A stretch of DNA of 64,000 bases from Nymphaea colorata (lineage: Eukaryota; Streptophyta; Magnoliopsida; Nymphaeales; Nymphaeaceae): contig NC_045141.1 of assembly GCF_008831285.2 (NCBI RefSeq), positions 23,896,742 to 23,960,741 on the forward strand. Direction: 5' to 3'. Below, piece by piece: positions 47,076 to 59,500 of this stretch; the first letter of the stretch is position 1; each line of letters starts with the position of its first letter. Below the pieces are notes generated by a model. That model was not told the origin of the DNA, did not search any database, and was given only the letters and a program-made list of their open reading frames with translations. Made by a program: the position numbers and the translations under genes.

Positions 47076-50000
47076 GGCTTAGTTTATGATCCTGCAGAAA
47101 ATGGTGATACATTGCTGGCTTCACCAAGGATTATCAACTTCTATTCACAAGACAAGGATACATTACAGTTGCACACCATGCTTTGTAAATTGTGAATAGT
47201 GTGACCTGTCTACATGCAATGAAACAGTGAATTTTTTGTACAATTAGCAAAAAGTTGAATGCACAATGTAACATTATTTCGTACAAATTATAATCATTTC
47301 ACCCCTTTACTTTTCCTATCCCGTGGACACTCCAAGTTTTTCCAAAATTTGAGCACGTGGTTGATTATTTTCCTAGACGCCAAAAGCAATGAACTGGGAT
47401 AAACTGTTTTTCAAGAACTAAGAATCTCCTAAATCCTAACAACGTTTGTTTCATATACCTATATTCTCTCTCTGCCCTTTTCCTTTCCAGTTCCTTGAAC
47501 ATTCCAAGTTACCCAATATTTCAGCACAAGGCTGGTAACCAGCATAGGTATACGCGGACTGTTTGAAGCCATAGATCTGTTTTCATTCAAAATGTGGACA
47601 TCCCTAGACCCAAAACAAAATGAACTGGAAGTTAACTGCTTTTAAAGAATTAACAATTCTCTTAAATCATCCGTGTTTGTGGGACGTTTGCACGTACCCC
47701 AGGTGACGAGGCGCAATGGATAGAATTGGTGTACAACTATCACAACAGAAGCCCTTTGCTGCAAATTGGTTTGTAATGAACGTGGCAATTTGGTGAACGG
47801 AGGTTTAAAGATCAATTAATTACTAGCTGTTGAATTCTTTTCCGTCAGACCTAACACTCGAATAAGGACCGTTAACAACCCTGGGAATTAAGCTTTTTGT
47901 GTGTTGCGACCAGTAGTAAGTCATCAGTGTTCCCTGTGACTTCGACCTTCATCTTCAACCTATCCTTTTATAGACTAATTACCCTATTCAGTTTCTTTTT
48001 TTTTTCTCCCGGACCCTACTCATATTGCAGCTTGCATGGCATGCAGCAGTCTAAGTTCTTGTTCTGCAGTTTGCTTCCACAACATAGATACGAGGCTGAC
48101 ATTCGAAAGCAAGCATTGGTGCAACTTCTTGGTATCTTGTCCATCTTGTAGCGTATTTTACCAAAATATATTATCATCATTCTGCTGTGAAATGCAACTG
48201 AGTCAAACAAAAAAAATATCTAGTTCCCTGATTACAGGTCCCTGTCAAGCAAAACTTTGTTATGAATTGGTGATAAGTGTAACACAGCATGAGTGGTTAA
48301 GTTGCAACATGGAACTAAAGAAAAGAACAAATAAAATAAACAAGACGAGAACAAAAGCCCAGTCCTCAGAAGTGCATCTCTTCAATCAAGCTTTGGCTAC
48401 CCTAGTGTGGATTCTTTATATTTATCCTCAATTTTCCTAATCATACACAAAGTCAGGCACAAAAGGAATCTTCATAGTGATAAAAGAAAGACCTGATTTC
48501 CCCAACTCAATCCATTATTTCTTCTAGTGCTACTTGATACAGAAGCTTCAAGATAACAATTGACACTACTTTAGGTTGATAACATCAGCAGAGACACAAA
48601 GGCAAGCACCATTTACTCTTCCACCTCAGAAATAAAACAAGAAACTTTTTGTTTTGCGTTGAACGTTAATCCATAATATTGATTGAAGAACAACCACGTT
48701 TCTGAAGTAAGAAAATACTCTCAATGACTGACCACTTCTTACATCCACTGAACAGATTGGCATGGACAATAAACTGCTCAACCAGCACAACCACGAGATG
48801 CCTGAAACATGGGTGATTGCCCCCGTGCGTTACAAAAGACAGCCTACATTGTCTTCCACCTAACCAAGTAGGCAACCTGGTTTGGGACTTTAATAGTTCA
48901 GCTATAGCAATGTAAAGAATAAATCTTCTACGAAGTATCGCTGCATAATCGTCTGACCTGTTTTTTCATAGACTAATTTCAGAACCTTAACTATGTAAGA
49001 TTCATTTGCATATGTGAATAACAATAACTTGGTTACATTTTTAAAGGGCTCAAGTTCCCAAATACTTTGAGCTAGCACAGGGAAGTTTGTTACCTTTAGA
49101 CATTTAATACAGCAGTTTCTCTGCCCAAGGTTATCGTGCATCTCTATTCTAAAACACGTTTTCTAGAATCCTAGCCCAAAAACAAAAATGATATCAGTTC
49201 TTTGTTTTGTAATCTTGTCTACAAGGAAAACAATTGTCATTAGTATAGTATAGATACTTAGTTTCACGTGTTGGAACGACAGTGACTAAGGGCAAGACAA
49301 ATATATATGCCAGTTTGCCAAATTAATCCAAGAAGAAAGACGAATTATTGTGCTATACAACTATTATATGTCTAAGAAAGTAAAGGAGGGCTACGCAATC
49401 TCAACCAATAAGAAAACAATGATTTTCAACTCATCAAAAACCACTAAAATACTAATTTCATTTAAAAATCACCTGATCTCCAAACTATCGACTCCTCGAA
49501 CTAGCCTTGTAAGCATAACTTGACATCATTGCCCATCTGCACAGGAAAGTGGGTTTGTTCACATCAAGCAGTCTTTTAAGGTGAAAGGAAGAAAAGATGC
49601 ACCAGAAAATTTGTATGGGGAAAAAGGCCTACAAATCGTAAATATTGGATGAAAACGACTAGGGAAAAAATTAATTAAGCACCTTCCAGTTAGTTGTTGA
49701 TATCAGCAGTCAAGTTGAAGTAGAGGCAAAAAATGATAACAAAGGGGTTTTTCACTATCGAACAATAAAGGTCCTTCGAACAATCATTATAATAAAACTT
49801 ATCATGATTATAAATATTTGGATAGTGCACTCTTAGAAAGTAAACCTGACCAAAGTATTAAATCAAGATGCACTAAATATGTTCATTTAGACTATTTCCT
49901 ATTTCTTATTTTGGAACCACTACGACAGAACATTCTGTTCTCCAGTTCCAGGGAATTCTAGAAACGATGAAGCCAAAGACATCAGCTCCTTTCTTTTTTT

Positions 50001-51030
50001 CCATTTAAGCTATACAATAGAAAAAATTTCAATATAAACATTCTTTTTAGCATGACTGAGGTAAAGAACTTTTATAATTTGTAATTTATACTTTGTTGAT
50101 CATAATGATTTAGTTTACCATATGCGTGATCTGCTCAATAATTTTATTTTACCATGTTAGATAGGCACTTGAACTAAGATGCTTATAGTTTGTAATTCGT
50201 AAGTACATGAAGTGGAATCGGAGGCTGCTGGGGGTTAGGCTCCCTTCAGTTATTCACAAAAAATGTTATATACAGGAAAGAACAGGGATGTGGGGCATCA
50301 AGCTTCCAACAAGCGCAGGAAAAGGGCAGGATAACAACACACTACTGCCCTACATATTAACCATGACCACAAAACGCAAACAGATCAGTTGAAACACAGA
50401 TGCAATCAAATGACCCGCAAAAAGAAAAAGATCTTATGGTCAGCACCAAAAAATGGGACCTTAACCAGTGTCAACACTTCCATCTAAGACTCCAAAACTG
50501 CACATGACTTTCCCCGCTTCTACTGAAGGTAGCTTGTCCAAAATCTGCACGCTAGTCATACAGTCTTCCAGTCTGCTCCATTTACTAGGAATTGGTCTGC
50601 GCCCTTCTATCATCCTTTTCAGTCTACGCTCCCAACCTGCATTTTAGATATAAAGCACCTACCACATGTAGAGAGATTACTTACAGCATTCAGTCGGGAA
50701 AGACATTGCATCCTGCCTTTATCATGTTGAACAGAATTGTCTGAATGGTTCCTCCGTACTCAATGGCCTCTTCAATATTTACAGTATGAATTTCATTTCT
50801 GTTATCTTCTGGTACGATGTTTGAACAGCATGTGATGCCAGTCCGGATCCACATTTTAGTAAGACACCCTTCTTGCTCATTCCACTTGTTTGCAAGGACG
50901 ACATCACTGGAGGAGCTCCAGATGATCTCTCCCCCTTCACCTTCCTGGTAGACACAACTTCAAATCTGTCATGAGCCACCAAATTTAGAATAATCCACAA
51001 CTTCCAACAAATAACCTGGAAGCAAGGTCA

Positions 51031-51310
51031 CTAGCATCTCCTTAGCCACTCAGGCTTAATAGGTGTGTTGTTCCAAAGTTTGAATCCTCGGATGGCACCC
51101 TGCCAGGGAACAGTCTTCCTATTGAATTTTTTGATGATCCAACCCCCAAGTGCTTCTTGCTGCAAAGCTTTTTGCTGCTTTGCAGCTAACAAGCACATGC
51201 TGGATGCTTTCAGCCTCTTCTTTGCACATATAACTGTTGGGGAAAGACAAACCAAACTCATTAAGTCTAACTTGAATGAGAAGTCTATTTTCGCACACTA
51301 CATAAAACAC
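51031..51310 (-). pseudogene. LINE retrotransposon fragment (zf-RVT region), frameshifted
   Basis: The minus-strand translation includes LNEFGLSFPNSYMCKEEAES followed by IQHVLVSCKAAKSF, the pattern of the zinc-binding region after the reverse transcriptase of plant L1-type LINEs (Cys, then a short spacer, E-S-I-Q-H, then Cys). It then shifts frame and continues as KTVPWQGAIRGFKLWNN. No reverse transcriptase or endonuclease domain remains nearby. It is a short dead relic. Confidence 0.65.
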
Positions 51311-52990
51311 CAGCTCCCCCTAGATGGTCCACCCCAATCCTATCTGGTTCGTAAGCAATGCCCTCTTGCCAGATGCCTCAAATAGCAGATATGGCCACTT
51401 CAAGTACATGAAGACAATAAGATCTGGTCTTCCAAGTTCAAACATATGCATGTTTATTATAGCATACAATTTTTATAAATTGCTGTACAAAGTTGATGTC
51501 ATCGCTTATTAGCACCAGTATTTTTTTTAACATTCCACAATTTTTTCCTGAAATTATTGGGTTTACTTTTTTGTATTTTTTTAAGTTTCTCCAAGAAAAA
51601 AAAAATGATTTTTTATGCTATATTACGTTATGCCTTGTATTACCAGCACGAGTTACAAAATGCATTATATTCAAAAACTACCTGACATATTGAGCCAAGA
51701 CAAAAAATCTCCAGCTTTAGTCAGAAAGGAATCAAAAGGCCTTTCTTCTATTCAATGAATAAATCAGTCTTTACATTTGAATTTACACATACAACAATAG
51801 AAGCTGAAGCTTTGCCTCATTAGCATTCAACATAAAGAAAAGAATAATCTCTTCATGGCTTTTGTAGTTTCCTACCCTTCCATCCTCATAATCTAGAAGT
51901 CCCCCAATTTGCTGATTTTCCTTGTTCAATAAAAGAGGGCTTGATCCCCACCCCATTCCATCTCATAGGAGGGTCATGACCCAAGATCATTAGACTAAAG
52001 GTCTCTACCCAATCAAATTTGTTATTGACATGCATCTCATTCGCCTCATGACGCAGAATTATTCATTCCATGACTGAACTTTTAGAACAAACTTTTTGAT
52101 TTCAAGAACAATTCATGCCCATGAGAGACTGAACAGTGCCGCACATAAAAGATTGGTAGGTTCTCCTCATCCTGTTCCATTGGCCAGTGAAAACCTGCAT
52201 TTTCAAGGGCAACGAGTTATTAAACTAAATAAAATCAACTAACCATCCAACTAAATAGCTACTATCAGAATATCGTTTTATTTGATTAAGCAGTCAATAG
52301 CAATAAAATTTACTAATTGGTACGCGTTACTCTTGTTAATTTTCATCCTCCTTCAAGAAAAGCAGCGACCAACTTTATAGGAATTGATGCATACAGCCAA
52401 TGATCTTCAGTAAGATATGGTTGCACAAAAAACCGGTTTAAGATTGCAAAAAGCTTCACACCCACAGTCCTACCAACATTAAAATCCAATACTAATCGGC
52501 AAAATAATAAATTTTTTCTTGATGACCAACTTGAGTATCCCACCAGTGGTATCCAAGTACAAGATCCTTTTGCTAAGACAGTTTGATTTTAATGTCAACC
52601 TGTCTGAAATTTGTTTCATACTTCATGCGCACAATATCCAGACTCCTAAGTAGTCTATCTCATCCTCTTCTTCCTGCCATTTTTTACTCACATCATCAAA
52701 TCCAGCTTCGCCCTTGTTTTCTTTTTGGCAAAATTCAAAGTAAAGTTGTGGTATGATGAATCTTTCATAGAAGCCCTAAATGGCAGTTTTCTCACATGAA
52801 TGTTCCTCTTCCATTAATTGATGCTCTCGTGGTAAAAGAAAGCAGCTTTCAAGCATACTTTCATCCCACAAACTTAGGATGGTCTATCTTCAGTACCTGA
52901 GTTATCTGTTGCAATCAGCCTCCGAGTGAAATCTGCTTTTTGCGTAATTCGTGTACTCTTTTCGTATTAGAATACATATAAATTCTACTC

Positions 52991-53054
52991 AAAAACATAT
53001 ACCAAGTACCATAAGAAAAAATAAAAACATATACCAAGTACCATAAGAAAAAAT
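52991..53054. repeat. Perfect 32-bp tandem duplication
   Basis: Positions 52991-53022 and 53023-53054 are identical; the unit contains ACATATACCAAGTACCATAA. It lies about 490 bp past the stop codon of the ATX-type gene. Confidence 0.95.
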
Positions 53055-53541
53055 AAAGGAAAAAACAAGTATCAGCCATTTTCAAGAAATATTGATTCTG
53101 CTGCTACCTGATATTCTAGCTTAAATCTCCCAAATTATCTAAAGACTCTTCTTATTATCATCAATGCAATGTTCAAAGTCATGCAAGTCAATATTACAAA
53201 GACATGGTGATGACAATTTGTCTGTGAGAACCAGACTCCTACAGAAGTCCAGGATAGCATAGGAAACCCCCTAAACCCAAAATAAACACTTTGACAAACT
53301 GTTGTGCAACATAAAAAATGAAGCGATAAACAAATTAAGCTAGATTGAATTTTAACGTCTTGTTTTCATAACTATAAAAGGTAAATAGGAAAACTATTTA
53401 ATGTAGGAGGAGATATACAAGTAAAGACCATAACTTAAAGAAAGAGATCCAAGACAAGACAATTGAGGAAATGATGACTAGTACCGCATTTTCAATTCTC
53501 AGTTCCATAAGTAATACTAGTGAACCCTTTCTTGCAATTTG

Positions 53542-56500
53542 TTATGTTGGCTCCACATCGTTAACAACACCACGGCATCTCGGGAAACCACAGTAACAGG
53601 CAAGCCGTTCATTCATTGAAAAGAACCTGTAGAAGAAAGCAATCAATTAATAGATGGAGTGAAGAAAACAAAACTCAACTTACAAAATACCTGTAATCAT
53701 ATGTTAACTCTTCCCATAAGCTGATATCTCTCTTGGCGAAGATGATTATATGCTCATCGCCACACACGGTTACAACTCTTGAATAGCAATTAGGCTGCAA
53801 GTTCATAAAAAATTATATTTGAATATTTAGGAAAAGGATCACAGCAGCAGCTAATCAATAATCAACAGAAGAGAACCAAACAATAACACTCATGGATCCT
53901 TTATGACCCTAAGCTCCAGTGCTTGGCAACAGGGTCAAGTCTGCAATCCAAACAGATGTGCAAATAGTGTGTCTTGGGCATCAGAAGTGCAGGACTTACT
54001 TCACAAGAATGATTTATCAAATGGGCAATGTTACCAGCCCGTGTAGCATCGATAACACGTTCATCATCTATTCGAAACATGTAAGTGCCTGCACCCTGCA
54101 ACAAAAAGGCAGGTTCACACAGTCATGGCAGAAAGTAACAAGAAAGCCAAGAATAAAAGCTTTTCTTATTATGCATTCAATATCTCAACCATTTGTGCAT
54201 GAACAGGGACAAGTGCGTTTAAACAAAAAAATAAATCTAAATAGCAACAAAGTAACAAATGGTAGAAAATTCAAACAAACAATCAGAGACCTATATGCAC
54301 ATCTCAGTTCATCCTTCACACCAGAAGGCACTAACTGTACGTATAAAAATAACCAGATTGCAACAAAAACAGAAGAAAAAATCAGCCTCACCACCAATGA
54401 GTTATAGAAAAGATGCTCTCTTCTGTCTGCTATCTTTGGCCGCACAAGCTCCCCTATATATTCAATTACCTAAGATATGAAAATGAGAAACACAAAAATG
54501 TATAAATTGGAGTAAAAAAAAAAAAAGAACATAGTAATTTCAATTGTTTTAACATTTACCATCTCGCCGGCCTTATGTGGACGTTTTGCAAAGACACCAA
54601 AACCATGAATTCGGGATTTCCCTAGACATTGCAAGAAAACAAAACACTATTGAAGTCTTCTCCAAGTATTTTTGTTCATATGGCAAAAAAAGCCAGAAAA
54701 TCAGGTAGCACAATCACCAATTTAAAAGATCATGCAGGAATAACAACATGGGAAAGAAAAAGAAGGTGAGAGGAGAAGACAAGCAGAACCATCCCACAAC
54801 ATCAGACTTCATGATCCAAGTATGAGGCACCATTTTGGATGACATAGCAAAATCTGGTTAGAAAGTAACAAGGCTTTGTGTTTGCTTAAAACCTGGTTTA
54901 AAAATCATTGTCACAAATATTATTCTCAGGAGAATATTGACAAGGTTTTTCTTCAGTACTTTTTGGCGAACTTGTTTTTCACAGGAAAATTTTGGGAAAA
55001 ATCTTGGCAAATTAAAATCAAAAAAAGCAAAAAACTTCAAAAGTTAGAGAAAAATAAAATAAATGATACTTTAATGATCGCAAAAAAATGAAAAGATCAC
55101 CAAAAAATCACAAAAATATTGTGGGGTATTCATTTTCGCCTAGATTTTCAAAATAGTAAGAGATTTTCCCAATATTTTCGCTTTACTTGTTTCCCTCATA
55201 AATATCACGAGATTTTTGAAAATTCCGTGATACCTCTGACAGTGGTACTTTAAAACCTGCTTGGTGCCAAAACCATGTTTGGCCTAAAAAAAATTAAAAT
55301 AGGAAAGTAAAAATATATAGTAATTATTTTCAGGCCACCAGCCAGCAAAAAAAATTGGTCCAGCTGAGGTCACCATTATCAGGTGTACCTTGGCAAGTCA
55401 TCCTTAAGAAAACTAAAATACTGCAAAACTGGTGTTCATTAGTGTGCTCTAGCCACTCAACAGAAGTGCAGGCTCATATGATCATCAGAGCAGAATCCAT
55501 AATCTCATATTACAAGCAGCATAACAGAAAAAAATCTCAAAGGAATAGTGGGCTAATGGTCAAGGAACAACATGAGTTACAAACACTACAAAAGAAATTA
55601 ATAAGCAAAATGATCAAATAAAGAAATTGGTCACATCAAAAAGCCACTGTGATAAGAAGAATCTTTATTTGAAAGAATAGAAAAGAATTAAGACAAACTA
55701 AAGCTTAAAATGAGATAAATGACGTCTGAGTAACAAAAAAAAAATAACAACATAAGGACCTTTAACTGATAGGCACCATATGTTAGCATCTTGAATAATA
55801 ACATAAAATTTTTCGAATAAAAAAGTACTGACCAAATGCAAGTCTCTTTCTGAATGTAGCCTGCATGTACTTGTACTTTTCTGCTAGGGAAAGAAACTTC
55901 TTTGAAGTCTCCACATTCAGGTCTCCCCATTGCTGAAAATTGCTAGAGCAGCCTGTATATACATGGTTTCTGCACAATGATGCATCACCCATCAGCCCAC
56001 TTCTCTGAAAGCCACTAACTAGATATGGCCTGTTCTCAACAAATAACTGCTTCAAAGATGCAGAAGCAAGTGCCTCAGGTTCTTTATGACCCCTTCTACC
56101 AAGAAAATTATATGGTTCTGCAATTAGGGGAAAAACAAAAGAATCAGGATAGCATTAGTAACGAATCAAAAAAATAAGAAGCCAAGATGGGCTAGCAGCA
56201 GCAGCAGATATGCCATATCCCTTTAAAAATCAATATAACATAAGCATGTAAGTATAAGTGGGACCAAAGAATGATGCTATGTGCTGTGTACAACAAAAAT
56301 AAAATCAGTTTTATCAGCATACCACTGCGAGCGCAGCCTGAAGTAGTAATCTGGTAATCTGAACGGCCTTCAAGTGCCCCATTTGTTTGATTTTCAACAG
56401 GAAAGCATTTATTAGATGGTTTCCGATGCTTCTTGCAGAATGAAAGTAAACGAACAAACTGATTGTCATCCTCATAAACAGATATAAGTTTATGTATATT

Positions 56501-59500
56501 CTCCTCATCTTCAAGCTACATGACATGCAACAGAAGGTCACAAAGGTGGACGTCTCACCAGAAAGAGAAAATGAAAGATGAAAAGCATTTTAAAGCAAAA
56601 TGGAACGAAGCAGTGAGCAGCTACCTCCACACAAAGACCAGCAGCACGGGCACAAAGTGGGTGATAAGCAACTCTGCATGTCTTATGTGAACACTGTAAA
56701 TGGGAAGCAAGTAATTAAAAGAAACAGCAAACAATGTGATGTAAGACAACAACAGAAAGCCCCTAAGATTATAGAATCAGAAGCTAAAGGATGCATTTAT
56801 TAATAAACTTAATTATGTTAAAATTTCATTACCAAAAGCAAAAAGGATTGTGCTACCAAAATAAATAATGCCAAAACCTTCAGTATCAGTTATCAGGTCT
56901 TGAGCATCAAATAATATACCAAATCCAAAAAACACATTATTTTCGAAAAAAACACGTTATTTTTGAAAAAAACGCGAGAAAATGAAATGCCGTTTAAAAC
57001 TTTAAAAAAGTGCCTTTTTTTAACGTGGAAAACAAAAAAAAATGTTCCGCGTTTTTTTTCTTTTTTTTAATGCAAAACAGTTTTTTTTTTCATTTGTGAT
57101 AGCAGCGTACCAAATGGTACCAATACAATTTTTAAAATTGATAAATAAAGGCACAACAGAACTAGACATCAATTACAACAGGCACCAAAAGCTCCACAGC
57201 ATCATCAAACATTTTACTCCTTGAACCTATTGTTTAATCTCTAGTCATACTGTGGGCTCGACCTTCGGTAAAAAAAATCAGGCTTTCTCCTTTTCCTTGT
57301 TTGTGTGGGCAAACTGGGGCTAGAGACCAACCAGACCCCTAAACATTCGGTAAAACTACCATTATAAATTTCTAGCAAGACTCTGGGTGCAGCATTCATC
57401 CACTTTCAAGCCCAAATGTATGAGGGAATATGTGCACAATAACCAACTTTTGACAAAGGAATTGGTTAACCAAAAATCCCCAGTCTAATAATCCATTTGA
57501 TGCCTCGCAAGAATCAGTAATGAGCCTTCACCAACTATAGGTGGAAAAATTAGAAACGCCTGTTCAAAAAGGAATTTTATGAAACAGGAAACACAAAGAA
57601 ATAGATACTTTAGACCATCACATGACAGGAGTGGCAAAATATGTGGATGCAAGTTTGCCCATTTTGCAGAAAAACTAACGTGAGTGTGGCAAGTGTACCT
57701 GTTCAGGGATGTGCATGCTATGCGTCCACACATAAGGTTGATAAAATGTGTAATAAATAAATATGAAGATTCTGTAACTTTAATTATGAAAGACCGAGCA
57801 ACTTAAAAGGTCTGACATATAAACCACTTTTCAAAGTCAAAATACAGGTTGTGATCCACATTCTTATATAATAATTTTACATGTCTCACCTTTAAACCAT
57901 CAATCAAAATAACTCCAAATTACTACACATAGCTCTCAAAACAGTCTCCATCAAACAAAAAAACAAAGAAAAAAAAAAGGAAAAAGGAGAGACTTAGAGG
58001 CTAAATTTCAATGTCAGACATATGGATAGAGTGTAACCAGCTAGACCTGCACCTTCACAAAGCAAGTTCAAAACCCAAATAGAATACTCAAGTTACCTGG
58101 ATGCATGCGCCATAAGGGACACAGCAAATGCTACACAAGAGCTTCCATCGATCCTATGTATTCATACATCATGAATTCAAGAACTGTTAAATCTTCCATG
58201 GATCAGATCTTCACTAGTCAATATCACAGAGTAATAATTAAGTATATAAATAAACATTCAAAAAAGAAAACAATAACATACTTTACTTATCTTACTTAAC
58301 CCATCAATTGGCTCCATTCTATGGATATCCACAAGAAAAGTTTCTGTTAAAGTTGGAAAATAAACATTCAGAATTTCGACATGCAGATAAATCAAGTAAC
58401 CAAGAAAATGTTTCAGTTTAGAAAATTAAAATAAAAAAATCAAAACTTGTGTCACAAAAACATAAGCAAGAGATGAAATATGCATTATAGTGTTAACAAC
58501 TAACCAGGTATCCACATAGCACAAGCAAGATGAGCCCAGCGACCATCTGTGGTTTTTTTCATTGCACCGCCTGATAGCATGCAGCTTGCATCAGCAAATT
58601 AGGAAATAAAGAAGAACATCAGAGTCTGAAGCTTAGAGCTTCATCTATTGGATGCATACCAACAACAGGACATAGGCAGCAGAGTGGTGATGGCACAGGG
58701 GCACCTGGACGACATAAGTTGCACAGCCAAAGCTTTTCACTCAAAGGTTCCACTTCACCATAACACCGTGCATGTACCTGAGAAATAATTAACAAATCAA
58801 CGCCATAACCAGAAAGAAAGGAAAGAAAATCTGACCTGATGATGCAAGGTATCAGCATAAAAAGAACATAAAATGATAAATACAATATTAACAAGAAAAA
58901 ATAATATATCAAAACACTAATACAACTTAAAGAAAAATCAAGACATACAAACAATATTGAAGGAGATCAGGAATGGAAATCTTACCACCATCAAACATTT
59001 ATCACATTGCAAAAACAAATTGTCTTCATACTCCTGAAACAACCACCAAAAAGCACAGAATATAATGCCAACAGGGACCATGGTATAAGAGAAAGCCAAA
59101 AAAAAATTCAAAATCGCCAGCAAAAATATCACAATGCCTAGATCATATTCTTGTTTTAGAGTGATCAAATATCATGGATAAAAAGCATGCTCATATAATC
59201 AAACATTCCAATCAAACTGTGCCTAGAAATTTTGAAGTCAGAAAGAAAATGAGCTACTGTACCTCATCCATGTGGCAGACATTACACTTTTCAAGATCTT
59301 TCAGGTCAACATTAACTGGCTGATAACCAGTAGGAAAGCCACTGTGATTTTCACCATCCAGTTTACATAAGACATATTTTGTTAATGAGCCGCTATTTGG
59401 TAAACCCTGTATGTCACACAAAGAGGCAGCATGAACAAAGTGCAGATCAAAGATTTGAGTCATTTGACATGTGACTTTTGACACCTAATGGTTTAAGGAA

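Larger units (their letters stand above)
47080..53541. other. Intergenic between SPC25 and the ATX-type gene
   Basis: It contains the 3' flanks of the two convergent genes, a LINE relic (51031-51310) and a 32-bp tandem duplication (52991-53054). No complete gene is recognised. The 3' UTR of the ATX-type gene must lie at the right end, on the minus strand. Confidence 0.5.

Noticed and set aside
58619-58954. 111-codon frame with a hydrophobic N-terminal half
   Set aside because: Only its second part is real: it is the PHD exon 58660-58777 of the ATX-type gene; the rest is intron.
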